Assembly: GCA_964520975.1 (NCBI GenBank)
Contig: CAZFPA010000014.1
Span: forward strand, 1 to 44,495
Direction of reading: 5' to 3'
DNA: 44,495 nucleotides
DNA from: CAZFPA01 sp964520975
GTDB taxonomy: Bacteria; Bacillota; Negativicutes; Selenomonadales; Selenomonadaceae
Shown: positions 29,063-37,674 of the stretch, piece after piece
How the letters are laid out: each line of letters begins with the position of its first letter
How positions within the stretch are numbered: the first letter of the stretch is position 1
The notes under the pieces: generated by a model
The model's database searches: none
The model's input: the letters and a program-made list of their open reading frames with translations, nothing else
What the model was told of the DNA's origin: nothing
Position numbers and translations under genes: made by a program

Positions 29063-29701
29063 ATGGTAAAAGCTCCTGTAGTCAAAGAGGGATATATCTT
29101 CATCTTTGCAGCGGTGATGCTGGCTGTTCTCCTGGGCGCAGCGGTGAGTCCCTTCTGGGCGATTGTTCCAGGGGTTTTAGCATGTTATTTTATATACTTT
29201 TTCCGGAATCCGGAGCGTACGATTCCATTGGATGACTCGGTGCTTGTATCGCCGGCGGATGGTACTGTACAGGAAGTCGTTCCACTGGATGGGGATGACT
29301 TCGTGAAGGAACCCTGCAATAAGGTGGTTATTTTCCTGTCGGTGTTCAATGTGCATGTGAATCGCAGTCCGATTGCCGGAGAAATCAAATGTCAGAAATA
29401 TGTCTGTGGTCGTTTCAAACCAGCGTATAAGGATACGGTCGGCTTTGAGAACGAACGGCATATGATCGGCATCGAAAACGACCGTCTGCGCGTGACCGTG
29501 ACCCAGATTGCGGGCATCCTTGCCCGGCGTATCGTCTCCTGGGTTACCCTGGATGATGTGCTGGAAAAGGGCGAGCGCTATGGGCTCATTCGTTTTGGCT
29601 CCTGTACGGAGATCGTGATGCCAAGGAACGTCGATGTACTGGTAAAAAAAGGTGATAAAGTTATCGGCGGAGAAACCATTATCGGGAGGATCAAAGACTA
29701 A
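29063..29701 (+). CDS. psd: Phosphatidylserine decarboxylase proenzyme
   Basis: The gene encodes 212 aa from ATG 29063, after AGGAGGTG. It makes phosphatidylethanolamine from phosphatidylserine. It is the short type: two N-terminal membrane segments (about residues 10-48), FFRNPER, VSPADGTV, FLSVFNVHVNRSP with the active histidine, and the self-cleavage site in RFGSCTEIV, where the serine becomes the pyruvoyl group. The stop shares a base with the pssA start, so the two enzymes of the pathway are coupled. The lipid product also supplies the head group used by the CptA-like gene at 32977. Confidence 0.95.
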   Translation: MVKAPVVKEGYIFIFAAVMLAVLLGAAVSPFWAIVPGVLACYFIYFFRNPERTIPLDDSVLVSPADGTVQEVVPLDGDDFVKEPCNKVVIFLSVFNVHVNRSPIAGEIKCQKYVCGRFKPAYKDTVGFENERHMIGIENDRLRVTVTQIAGILARRIVSWVTLDDVLEKGERYGLIRFGSCTEIVMPRNVDVLVKKGDKVIGGETIIGRIKD

Positions 29702-30402
29702 TGTATAAATCTTTAATCCCTAATATGTTGACTTCATCGAACCTTGTATTTGGCATGTGTTCGATTATTTCTACGTTTAACGGGAATTTGTTCATGGCTT
29801 CGATTTTTATTTTGACAGCGTTGGTGGCAGACGGCCTGGATGGCCGGGCTGCCCGATTTTTTGGCGTGAGCAGTGAGCTCGGCAAGGAAATGGATTCGCT
29901 CTGCGATCTCGTATCCTTTGGCGCGGCTCCGGCATTGCTGGCCTACAGCCTCTGCCTGAAGGATTATGGCTATTTCGGCTGGGTTACAGCAATTTTCTTT
30001 GCGCTTTGTGGTGCCTGGAGACTGGCTCGCTTCAATGTGAACGCCAGTGTGGTGCACGGCTATTTCATGGGCCTGGCCATTCCGGCAGGCGGCTGCCTGG
30101 TGGCTACCTCGACGCTGCTCTTTACAGCGATTGGTTTTGACCCGCATACCATCGGCTGGATGTATCCGGTAGCGGTGCTGGTCGTTGGCTATCTCATGGT
30201 CAGCAAGGTACATTATCCGGATTTCAAGGGGAAGGGCGAAACCATGTATCTGCTGCCAAAGATTGTAGCCGTTGTTCTTTTTGCGGGAATCCTTTTCCTG
30301 GGGCGTGATGCTATTGGCTATGCACTGCTCCTGGCGGTGTTTGGGACATACGCGGTGTTCGGCATACTCAATTCCTGTGTGGCATGGATGTCCCAGGGCT
30401 AA
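29701..30402 (+). CDS. pssA: CDP-diacylglycerol-serine O-phosphatidyltransferase
   Basis: The gene encodes 233 aa, with ATG overlapping the psd stop. It is an integral membrane enzyme with the CDP-alcohol phosphotransferase motif D-G-x2-A-R-x8-G-x3-D-x3-D, seen as DGLDGRAARFFG followed by GKEMDSLCD. About six to eight membrane segments are predicted. It makes phosphatidylserine, the Psd substrate. The psd-pssA order is common in Firmicutes and Negativicutes. Confidence 0.95.
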   Translation: MYKSLIPNMLTSSNLVFGMCSIISTFNGNLFMASIFILTALVADGLDGRAARFFGVSSELGKEMDSLCDLVSFGAAPALLAYSLCLKDYGYFGWVTAIFFALCGAWRLARFNVNASVVHGYFMGLAIPAGGCLVATSTLLFTAIGFDPHTIGWMYPVAVLVVGYLMVSKVHYPDFKGKGETMYLLPKIVAVVLFAGILFLGRDAIGYALLLAVFGTYAVFGILNSCVAWMSQG

Positions 30403-30463
30403 GCATATTACAAGCGCACCTGTCTCGGCAGGCCGTGTCAGGTTTTAAAGGAGAAAGACGTTC

Positions 30464-31705
30464 ATGACTCATGTTTTTGATATTGTAATGGTTCCGTTGC
30501 AAATCATTATTTTTTTGTTTACGATATACTATTTCATCATCGGTTTTTGTGGTATGTGGCGGCGCAAGGAGAATAAGATTCTTACCCCGCAGAAGAGCTT
30601 TGCCGTCATTGTTGCGGCGCATAATGAAAAGGCTGTCATCGGGCAGCTCATTGCGAACCTGCAGGAGCTGGAATACCCGAAGGAACTTTATGACATTTAT
30701 GTCATTGCTGATAACTGCTCGGACAATACGGCGGAAATCGCCCGGGAAGCCGGTGCTATTGTTTGTGAACGCACCCACCCGACGAAGAAGAGCAAAGGCT
30801 TTGCCCTCGAGTGGATGTTCGAGAAGCTTTTTGCCATGGAGCGCCAGTATGACGGCGTAGTGATTTTTGATGCGGATAATCTCGTACATCCGCGCTTCCT
30901 CATGGAGATGAATAATCGCCTTTGCAAGGGCGACAAGATTGTCCAGGGCTATCTGGATGCCAAGAATCCGTATGATACCTGGGTCGCTGGCACCTTTGCC
31001 ATCGCGTTCTGGGTCATCGATCACATCTCGCATCTGGCCAAGACGAATATCGGTCTTTCAGCAGTGCTCGGTGGTACGGGCATGTGCATCACGACGGATG
31101 TGCTCAAGCGTCATGGCTGGCGGGCGACCTGCCTGACCGAGGATATGGAATTTACCATGAAATCCCTGGCTGAAGGCATCAAGACGACCTGGGCACATGA
31201 TGCCATCGTCTACGATGAAAAGCCATTGACCTTTAAGCAGTCCTGGAATCAGCGCAAGCGCTGGGCACAGGGACAGTTCGATGTAGCGCATCGCTTTATC
31301 CCGACCATGATCCGGGAAGGCTTCAAACGCCGCGATATTCGCATCTGGGATGGCTGCCTGTATCTTTTGCAGCCGCATTTCCTCATGGTATCGACGTTTT
31401 TTATCATCATCAGCTACATTCAGCTGATGTTTCCACCATTTTATACGAATATCTATAATTTCATGCCGTCAGAGCTCATGACCGCTATTATGCTGGGGCA
31501 GTACATACTGCCGATGATTATCCTGATCAAGATCCGGGCGAAGCTGAAGGCATGGTTCTATCTGCTGCTCTATCCGGTGTTCATCTATTCCTGGATTCCT
31601 ATCATCTTCCTGGGATTCATTCACCGCAACGAGCACGAGTGGAGTCATACGCAGCATACGCGCGCTCTCAGCTACGATGAGCTCATGGGCAAGGAAAAGG
31701 TGTAA
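30464..31705 (+). CDS. Family 2 glycosyltransferase, membrane-bound
   Basis: The gene encodes 413 aa from ATG 30464, after AAGGAGA. An N-terminal membrane segment (MVPLQIIIFLFTIYYFIIG) precedes a GT-A domain: SFAVIVAAHNEKAVIG, IADNCSDNT, VVIFDADNLVHP (the DxD metal site), GGTGMCIT, CLTEDMEF with the base, and QRKRWAQGQF, the QxxRW motif of processive synthases. Three or four membrane segments follow (residues 300-395). This layout is that of cellulose- or poly-GlcNAc-like synthases. The polymer is unknown, and no export gene is adjacent. 60 bases after pssA. Confidence 0.9.
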   Translation: MTHVFDIVMVPLQIIIFLFTIYYFIIGFCGMWRRKENKILTPQKSFAVIVAAHNEKAVIGQLIANLQELEYPKELYDIYVIADNCSDNTAEIAREAGAIVCERTHPTKKSKGFALEWMFEKLFAMERQYDGVVIFDADNLVHPRFLMEMNNRLCKGDKIVQGYLDAKNPYDTWVAGTFAIAFWVIDHISHLAKTNIGLSAVLGGTGMCITTDVLKRHGWRATCLTEDMEFTMKSLAEGIKTTWAHDAIVYDEKPLTFKQSWNQRKRWAQGQFDVAHRFIPTMIREGFKRRDIRIWDGCLYLLQPHFLMVSTFFIIISYIQLMFPPFYTNIYNFMPSELMTAIMLGQYILPMIILIKIRAKLKAWFYLLLYPVFIYSWIPIIFLGFIHRNEHEWSHTQHTRALSYDELMGKEKV

Positions 31706-31720
31706 AGAGTGTAATTTGCA

Positions 31721-31748
31721 GGCTCCTTCATAGAGGGAGCCTTTCTTT
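31721..31748 (+). terminator. Terminator after the glycosyltransferase gene
   Basis: GGCTCC (31721-31726) pairs with GGAGCC (31736-31741), followed by TTTCTTT. Confidence 0.85.
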
Positions 31749-31764
31749 ATGGAAGGAGAATGAC

Positions 31765-32145
31765 ATGTTTGAGATCAAGGTAGAGGCAGAATTTGAGGCA
31801 GCGCATCGCATTGCCGGGTATCCGGGAAAATGTGACCGGCTGCATGGCCATAGCTGGACCGTGCAGGCAAGAGCTGTCGGGCACGAGCTCGACGAGCTTG
31901 GTATGCTGGTGGATTTCAAAAAAATCAAGGGTGCGCTGCGGGCCTTGCTGGAGACACTGGATCATCAGTTCCTGAACGAGCTGCCTCCCTTTGCCGCCGG
32001 TCTGAATCCGACGGCAGAAAACATCGCCCGATACATATACGAGTCCCTGGAGCAGGAGCCATCGCTGCAGGGCAAGGCACGGCTGAAGGCTGTTGAGGTA
32101 TGGGAGTCACCGAAATCATCGGTGGTTTATAGTAAGGATGAGTGA
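31765..32145 (+). CDS. queD: 6-carboxytetrahydropterin synthase
   Basis: The gene encodes 126 aa from ATG 31765, with GGAAGGAGA upstream. QueD converts dihydroneopterin triphosphate (the FolE product) to carboxytetrahydropterin in the preQ1 pathway. Residues seen: zinc ligands His14 (EAAHRI), His27 and His29 in CDRLHGHSW, with Cys23 as catalytic thiol. LVDFKKIK and LDHQFLNEL complete the pattern. It overlaps queE by 8 bases. Confidence 0.95.
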   Translation: MFEIKVEAEFEAAHRIAGYPGKCDRLHGHSWTVQARAVGHELDELGMLVDFKKIKGALRALLETLDHQFLNELPPFAAGLNPTAENIARYIYESLEQEPSLQGKARLKAVEVWESPKSSVVYSKDE

Positions 32146-32878
32146 ATTGAAACGAAATCTGATTGAAATATTTTCCTCGATCCAAGGGGAGGGCACTTAT
32201 GTAGGCTACCGGCAGGTGTTTGTACGCTTTGAAGGCTGCAACCTGCATTGCCGCTACTGTGATACGGAGAATGAGGCCGGCGCGCATCCCTGCTGCAATG
32301 TCGAGACCGCGGCGGGTTCCCGCAAGTTCATTTCCCACCCCAATCCGTTCTCTGTGGAGGAGGCTGCCGGACAAATCAATTCCTATCTGCAGGAACTGCC
32401 GCATCAGGCGGTGAGCTTTACCGGTGGGGAGCCGTTGCTGCATGCGGACTTCATTGCCGCCTTGGCTCCCCGGCTGCAGACCAGGATTTTCCTGGAAACC
32501 AATGGAACACTCCCCAAGGCGCTGCAGCAGGTATTGCCGGTCACGGATATCATCAGCATGGATATCAAGCTTCCGAGTGTCACGGGGGAGGAACTCTGGG
32601 AGACCCATCGTAAATTTCTGCAGCTCGCACGGCAGAAAAAGCTGTATGTGAAGCTTGTCGTCTCCGCAGAGACGACGCCGGCCGAATTTCAGCATGCTGT
32701 GGCGCTGCTGGCCTCAGTGGACGCAGCGATTCCCTTTGTGATTCAGCCGGTGACCCCCTGGAATGGCTGTAAGGCCGCCTCACCGGAGCAGATCCTCTGG
32801 TGCCAGCAGCAGGCACTGTCCCAGCTCAAGGATGTGCGGGTGATACCGCAGACTCATAAAATGATCGATCAGCTGTAA
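32138..32878 (+). CDS. queE: 7-carboxy-7-deazaguanine synthase
   Basis: The gene encodes 246 aa from ATG 32138, overlapping queD; the ribosome site TAAGG is close, so TTG 32147 is possible. QueE is a radical SAM enzyme that contracts the QueD product to the deazaguanine ring. Motifs: FSSIQGEGTYVG, RFEGCNLHCRYCDTE with cluster cysteines 34, 38 and 41 (the usual CX3CX2C), and SFTGGEPLLH. With queD it makes a two-gene unit. QueC and QueF are not in the window. Confidence 0.95.
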   Translation: MSELKRNLIEIFSSIQGEGTYVGYRQVFVRFEGCNLHCRYCDTENEAGAHPCCNVETAAGSRKFISHPNPFSVEEAAGQINSYLQELPHQAVSFTGGEPLLHADFIAALAPRLQTRIFLETNGTLPKALQQVLPVTDIISMDIKLPSVTGEELWETHRKFLQLARQKKLYVKLVVSAETTPAEFQHAVALLASVDAAIPFVIQPVTPWNGCKAASPEQILWCQQQALSQLKDVRVIPQTHKMIDQL

Positions 32879-32893
32879 TCTGAGGGAAAACAG

Positions 32894-32939
32894 TTGAAAA
32901 AAATCGAGGTATGGGATACAATATTGTGTCAGACAACAT
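32894..32939 (+). promoter_or_regulatory. Promoter of the CptA-like gene with a downstream dyad
   Basis: -35 TTGAAA (32894-32899), 17-bp spacer, -10 TACAAT (32917-32922). ATATTGT (32921-32927) and ACAACAT (32933-32939) form a 6-of-7 inverted repeat around the expected transcription start, as an operator might. Confidence 0.55.
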
Positions 32940-32976
32940 TTGTTCTTTATAGAATAGGCAAAGGCAGGGAAACAGA

Positions 32977-34692
32977 GTGACTGGAAAAACTTTTAAAACG
33001 CGGATTTTACGGTTCGTTGGCAGTTTGCAGCGGATATTTCGCCAAAATACCGGGTTTATCTTCGGTATGTTTTTGATGAATTACTTTACGATGGCCTGGT
33101 CACTGATGAATGCAGATAAAATCGAAGTCATGATCGGCTATGGCTTTACCGTGTTCCTGGCGGTGTTTTGTCTGGCGGCCCTGCTGCGCCTTCTGCGCCG
33201 GCCTCTGCTGGTGCGCAGCGTCAAAGCCCTGCTGCTGGTGGCCTGCTTTATCCCGTTCTTTATTGAAAGCTTTGCCATGTACAATTATAAAGCCCTGATC
33301 GGTGTGGGCATCATCAATTCCATGCTGGAAACGAATCTGAAGGAAGCGGGCGAGTTCATCAGCATGTACGTGGGACCGCAGGAATGCGCCTTGCTGCTTC
33401 TTCTGGCAGCGGCTGTTGCGCTGCTGGTGAAATACCGGGTACTGTCGCGCATCCCCTTTCACGGGCACTACCGGAGCCGGCTGCTGGCTGGTGCACTGGT
33501 CGTGGCGGTCTTTTATACTGTGCGCATGACGACGGTGTATACGGCCTTTTTCTTTGATGATGTCCTGCCGCTGCAGCGGGTCTATGCCTCGACGGCAGTT
33601 GCGGTTGAGAACATGCAGGCCTATCATCGCCTTTCTTCCCAGCTCACGACGGATGTGCAGCTCACGAAGAACGACAGCAAGATCAAGAACATCGTCTTCA
33701 TTTTGGGCGAGTCGACAAACCGCAACCACATGCACCTCTATGGCTACTATCTGCCGAATACGCCGAATCTGGATGCACTGAACAACAAGGGTGAGATCAG
33801 CGTGTTCCGCAATGTGATCAGTCCGCATTCCACGACTATTGCCGTACTCAGCAAGCTTTTCACTTTTTGTGATCATGAGTCCGAGAAGCCCTGGTATGAA
33901 TACAACAACCTCATTGACGTGATGAATGCCGCCGGCTATAAGACGCATTGGCTTTCCAATCAGGAAAGCTCGGGTATCTGGGGCAATGTCGCGCAGATTT
34001 ACGCGGACCACAGCACGATGCATCGCTTTACCCGCATCCGCGATTCCCATGAGGATACGGGAATCCTCGACGAGGAACTTTTCCCGCTCATTGACGAGGC
34101 CATTGCGGATCGTTCGGATGATCGCAACTTCTATGTCGTACACCTTATGGGCGGCCACGGGCTCTATTACAACCGTTTCCCGTACAGCTTCACGAAATTC
34201 ACCAAGGATGATATTCAGCTGAATGTCCCGGATGGCAAAAAGGAAGTCATTGCGCAGTATGATGACGCGCTGTATTACAATGACTATATTGTGAGCAGTA
34301 TCATTGATAAATTCCGCGACAGTGAGACGCTGGTGATCTATGTGCCGGATCATGGCGAGGCCGTCTACGATGAAGGCGGTTTCTCCGGGCACATCGAGGA
34401 GAATCCGAGCCGTCATATGATTGAGATTCCGGTCATCATGTGGGCATCGGATAAGTTCAAGGCGAAATATCCGGAGAAATGGGCGGAGATCAGGTCCGCC
34501 GTAAATGAACCGTATATGACAGATGATATGATCCATACGGTATTGGATCTCGCGGATATCCAGACCCCGGATTTCGATCCGGCCAAGAGTATTGTAAACG
34601 CTAAATTCAATGCAGCCCGCCCACGTATTTTCAACGATTTGAACTACGATACGCAGATCCTCACGGGCAATGTACCGGACGAGGATAAGTAA
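32977..34692 (+). CDS. Phosphoethanolamine transferase, CptA/EptA-like (sulfatase fold)
   Basis: The gene encodes 571 aa from GTG 32977. Five membrane segments occupy residues 25-190, followed by a periplasmic alkaline-phosphatase-type domain: ILGESTNRNHMHLYGYY with nucleophile Thr247, NVISPHSTTI, VVHLMGGHGLYYNRFP and YVPDHGEAVYDEGGF with metal ligands. The wording is closest to CptA/OpgE-type enzymes, which move phosphoethanolamine from phosphatidylethanolamine to LPS or glucans. This fits a diderm envelope, and the psd-pssA pair 3 kb upstream makes the donor. Substrate is inferred. Added groups of this kind can lower sensitivity to cationic peptides. Confidence 0.9.
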   Translation: MTGKTFKTRILRFVGSLQRIFRQNTGFIFGMFLMNYFTMAWSLMNADKIEVMIGYGFTVFLAVFCLAALLRLLRRPLLVRSVKALLLVACFIPFFIESFAMYNYKALIGVGIINSMLETNLKEAGEFISMYVGPQECALLLLLAAAVALLVKYRVLSRIPFHGHYRSRLLAGALVVAVFYTVRMTTVYTAFFFDDVLPLQRVYASTAVAVENMQAYHRLSSQLTTDVQLTKNDSKIKNIVFILGESTNRNHMHLYGYYLPNTPNLDALNNKGEISVFRNVISPHSTTIAVLSKLFTFCDHESEKPWYEYNNLIDVMNAAGYKTHWLSNQESSGIWGNVAQIYADHSTMHRFTRIRDSHEDTGILDEELFPLIDEAIADRSDDRNFYVVHLMGGHGLYYNRFPYSFTKFTKDDIQLNVPDGKKEVIAQYDDALYYNDYIVSSIIDKFRDSETLVIYVPDHGEAVYDEGGFSGHIEENPSRHMIEIPVIMWASDKFKAKYPEKWAEIRSAVNEPYMTDDMIHTVLDLADIQTPDFDPAKSIVNAKFNAARPRIFNDLNYDTQILTGNVPDEDK

Positions 34693-34702
34693 TACGATAG
34701 GA

Positions 34703-34738
34703 AAAGAGCCAGTCGCGTTTGTTTGCGGCTGGCTCTTT
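34703..34738. terminator. Bidirectional terminator
   Basis: AAAGAGCCAG (34703-34712) and CTGGCTCTTT (34729-34738) with further CGC/GCG pairing inside. It lies between the transferase (plus) and the TtcA-like gene (minus). Confidence 0.92.
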
Positions 34739-34750
34739 CTTGTACAGCGT

Positions 34751-35545
34751 TCAGGCTTTTTTCGGTTGTCCGTACATGTAGTTGAAATAGGTTTCCTTCA
34801 TTTCGTCCCGCGTCTTACTGGCTGGCCAGAGCTCGCCCAGTGCGCTTTGGCGCATGCCGGCCGCCAGGTGGTCATAGAGCAGGGGATTGTCCTTTCCCAG
34901 CGCTGCAATGAGCTCCTTGACAGTCTGGCGTACGGTATGGCCGTCGAGCGGACAGGGCGAGCGTACCGGATTGAAGCCATGGATGCTTACGGCATCGCGC
35001 AGCTCCTGCTCACGGAAATACACCAGTGGCCGGATGACTGTCAGATCGGAGCGGTCCAGGTAGGTCTTGGGCGTGAAGGTCTGCAGCTGGCCGGAGTAGA
35101 AGAGACTCATGAGAAAGGTTTCCACCGCATCGTCATTGTGATGGGCATAGGCAATCTTATTGCAGCCGTGTTCCCTGGCGTAACGGTTGATTGCTCCGCG
35201 ACGGAAGAAAGCGCAGGTATAGCAGGCTTCCTTGCCACCCTGGTTTTCGATGGCGCCGGCGATATCAACCTCATGGACATCATAGGGAATATCGAGCTCT
35301 GCACAGAAATGGCGGATGCCTTCTGTATCGAAGTCCGGGCTGAACAGCGGGTTGATGGTGAGCCCGCGCAGCGTAAAATTCTTTTTCAGCCGTTCCCGCA
35401 TGACGGCCAGGGCGTAGGTCAGGAAAATGCTGTCCTTGCCGCCGGATATGCCGATGAGGATAGTATCGCCGTCGTCAATGAGCTCAAACTCGACAATGGC
35501 CCGCATGAGCTTGCTGAAATAAAGCTGCGGCATTTGTATTTTCAT
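34751..35545 (-). CDS. TtcA-like tRNA 2-thiolation ATPase
   Basis: The gene encodes 264 aa from ATG at 35543-35545, behind GAGGTC. It is a PP-loop ATPase: ISGGKDS (residues 33-39) activates a tRNA base. Cluster-type cysteines Cys108-x2-Cys111 (ACYTCAFFRRG) and Cys198 (SPCPLDG) match the three cysteines of TtcA, which thiolates cytidine 32 of tRNA with an iron-sulfur cluster. The YAHHNDDAVET motif supports the family. It lacks the C-terminal domains of TilS. Other members of the TtcA/TuiA group exist, so the position thiolated is uncertain. Confidence 0.88.
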   Translation of the reverse strand: MKIQMPQLYFSKLMRAIVEFELIDDGDTILIGISGGKDSIFLTYALAVMRERLKKNFTLRGLTINPLFSPDFDTEGIRHFCAELDIPYDVHEVDIAGAIENQGGKEACYTCAFFRRGAINRYAREHGCNKIAYAHHNDDAVETFLMSLFYSGQLQTFTPKTYLDRSDLTVIRPLVYFREQELRDAVSIHGFNPVRSPCPLDGHTVRQTVKELIAALGKDNPLLYDHLAAGMRQSALGELWPASKTRDEMKETYFNYMYGQPKKA

Positions 35546-35683
35546 AGTGGGACCTCATTTCTATCAGAATATCGTGCTATATTATATACTAATTTGCTAG
35601 AAAAATATACCTTGAAGGGAAATCATGTTGTTCGGTTCTTTCATAAATCAAAAAATAAACAGGACTAAAGCCTTTTTAATAGG

Positions 35684-35712
35684 TTGATAATTTAGAAAAA
35701 AAAGATTATAAT
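35684..35712 (+). promoter_or_regulatory. Promoter of the chemotaxis receptor gene
   Basis: -35 TTGATA (35684-35689), 17-bp spacer, perfect -10 TATAAT (35707-35712), in a very AT-rich stretch (35575-35750). Confidence 0.75.
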
Positions 35713-35767
35713 AACTAATATTAAATAATCTAATCTTTCTTTTTTAATATTTTTGGAGGCGAGGACT

Positions 35768-37486
35768 ATGGGATGGATGAATAATATCAAAGTGATGTAC
35801 AAAATTGCAATTCTGGCCCTGATTGGACTCATTGCGATGGTCATCATTGGCTCCACCGGGTATCATTACTTGGGAATGGCAGATGAAAGTCTGGACGGGC
35901 TGTATTCTATAGAACTGCAATCTATCCGGCATATCGGCGAGGAACGGGTTGCACGCCGCAAGATACAGGTGGATGTACTGGAACTGATCCGGGCGAAGGA
36001 TGCGGCGGATGTGCAAAAGAATAAGCAGGATCTTATCAAAGATTATCAGGCCTATGAGAAGAACTGGTCGGAATATGAGGCCGTCGGTCAGAAGGATTCT
36101 GCGGCAGCACCGCTTTTGCCTGGGGTACAGGAGGCATGGCAGCAATATCGTCAGCATTCGGAAAAAATCGCGGAACTCATGGAGCAGGGGCAGACTGTGG
36201 AGGCCAATGCCTATTATAATGCCCAGTATCTGAAGGCCTTCAACGTGCTGCGTGACCGGGCACTGGAACTTCAGAAGGTCGCGGATGACAATGCGGAGCG
36301 CATCTATCATGAAAATGATGTGAACATGAGCAAAGCCATTTCAATCATGCTGGGTGTGACCGTTGTCGCCATCATCATCCTGGTGCTCGCGAGTATCTGG
36401 AACGCGCGTGAAATCACGAAGCCGCTGGAGCATATGATGCTGCTCTGTCAGCGTCTGCGGGATGGTGATTATCGCATTACGCCGCGTACCGTGAACCGGG
36501 GCGATGAATTCGGCCAGATGGCTGATGTGCTGGCAGCGATGCGTGATGCGCTCAATAAGCTCATGCATCATGTAGGCAGCTCGACTGAGCAGATTGCGTC
36601 CTCCTCGGAGGAGCTGACGGCCAGCTCGATGCAGTCGGCACAGGCGGCTACGCAGGTTGCCCAGTCGGTAGTGGATGCGGCCAATGCTGTAGAGGAACAG
36701 CAGGGGGCGACGGACAGCAGCACGAAATCCATTGAAAAAATCTCGTCCTCAGTAGAACGGATTCGTACAGAAGCGGATAAGGTTGCCAAGGATTCGGCCG
36801 ACGCGTCGCAGCAGGCTGCGGCGGGCAATACCGAAGTGGATAAATCCGTACAGCAGATTCAGGATGTGGAGCATACCGTCATTGCTTCGGCAGACCTTGT
36901 GGAAAAGCTGGGTGAGCGTTCAAAGGAAATTGGGACGATTGTCGATACCATTGCGGGAATTGCTGGACAAACCAATCTTCTCGCGCTCAATGCGGCTATT
37001 GAGGCCGCGCGGGCCGGCGAGGCGGGTCGTGGCTTCGCTGTTGTAGCGGAAGAGGTGAGGAAGCTTGCCGAGCAGTCACAGACAGCCGCGCAGCAGATTG
37101 CTGAGCTCATTGGCGGCATTCAGAAGGATACGGCCGGTGCTGTCGATTCCATGCACCAGGGACGCTCGGCTGTGGCGGCAGGTGCACAATCCGTGGAAGG
37201 CCTGCGTGAGGTATTTGCCCGGATTCACGATCTTGTGAATGGGGTTTCCAATCAGGTGGAGGTCATGACAAAGGCGATTGATATAGTGACCGGTGATACT
37301 GAAAATGTAACGCAGAATGTCATGACCATTGATCGACATGGCAAGAAGGTCGGGGAGGAGATGCAGTCGGTATCGGCGGCAACAGAGGAGCAGTCCGCCT
37401 CGGCAGAGGAAATCGCCTCGGCCAGCGATGCGCTTGCCAAGCTGGCACAGGAAATGCAGCTCTCTCTTAGAAAATTCCAATACTGA
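35768..37486 (+). CDS. Methyl-accepting chemotaxis protein
   Basis: The gene encodes 572 aa from ATG 35768, after GGAGGCGAGG. Topology: membrane segment at about residues 11-33, a periplasmic four-helix ligand domain (about 34-190) of the 4HB_MCP type, a second membrane segment (SIMLGVTVVAIIILVLASIW), HAMP (REITKPLEHMMLLCQRLRDG), and a cytoplasmic helical hairpin with the conserved tip GIAGQTNLLALNAAIEAARA and GFAVVAEEVRKLAEQS. It signals to CheA via CheW. No pentapeptide tether is present at the C-terminus (LSLRKFQY). The ligand cannot be read off. No other chemotaxis genes are nearby, and the gene stands alone between a promoter and a terminator. Confidence 0.96.
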   Translation: MGWMNNIKVMYKIAILALIGLIAMVIIGSTGYHYLGMADESLDGLYSIELQSIRHIGEERVARRKIQVDVLELIRAKDAADVQKNKQDLIKDYQAYEKNWSEYEAVGQKDSAAAPLLPGVQEAWQQYRQHSEKIAELMEQGQTVEANAYYNAQYLKAFNVLRDRALELQKVADDNAERIYHENDVNMSKAISIMLGVTVVAIIILVLASIWNAREITKPLEHMMLLCQRLRDGDYRITPRTVNRGDEFGQMADVLAAMRDALNKLMHHVGSSTEQIASSSEELTASSMQSAQAATQVAQSVVDAANAVEEQQGATDSSTKSIEKISSSVERIRTEADKVAKDSADASQQAAAGNTEVDKSVQQIQDVEHTVIASADLVEKLGERSKEIGTIVDTIAGIAGQTNLLALNAAIEAARAGEAGRGFAVVAEEVRKLAEQSQTAAQQIAELIGGIQKDTAGAVDSMHQGRSAVAAGAQSVEGLREVFARIHDLVNGVSNQVEVMTKAIDIVTGDTENVTQNVMTIDRHGKKVGEEMQSVSAATEEQSASAEEIASASDALAKLAQEMQLSLRKFQY

Positions 37487-37505
37487 GTTTTGAACAGCAA
37501 TCGGG

Positions 37506-37534
37506 GAAGCCGCAGTTTTTGCGGCTTCTTTTTT
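37506..37534 (+). terminator. Terminator after the chemotaxis receptor gene
   Basis: GAAGCCGC (37506-37513) pairs with GCGGCTTC (37521-37528), followed by six T residues. Confidence 0.92.
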
Positions 37535-37592
37535 GCGTGGGGAACGCGTCGAAGGGAAAAAAATATATTCCCTCTTTTCGAATCGTGGTCAT

Positions 37593-37624
37593 TTGACGTA
37601 TAATAGAGTATAGCTTATTATAAT
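37593..37624 (+). promoter_or_regulatory. Promoter of the pyrophosphatase gene
   Basis: -35 TTGACG (37593-37598). A -10 TATTAT at 37616-37621 has a 17-bp spacer; the better hexamer TATAAT (37619-37624) has a 20-bp spacer. Confidence 0.5.
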
Positions 37625-37674
37625 AGCCGAGGTATGACATACGCTATTAGAAATCACAGGAGGGAATTTTGTAC

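Noticed and set aside
34670..35668. Plus-strand open frame of 332 codons
   Set aside because: Antisense of the TtcA-like gene, whose PP-loop and cysteine motifs are clear on the minus strand; it would also start inside the transferase gene and run through a terminator.
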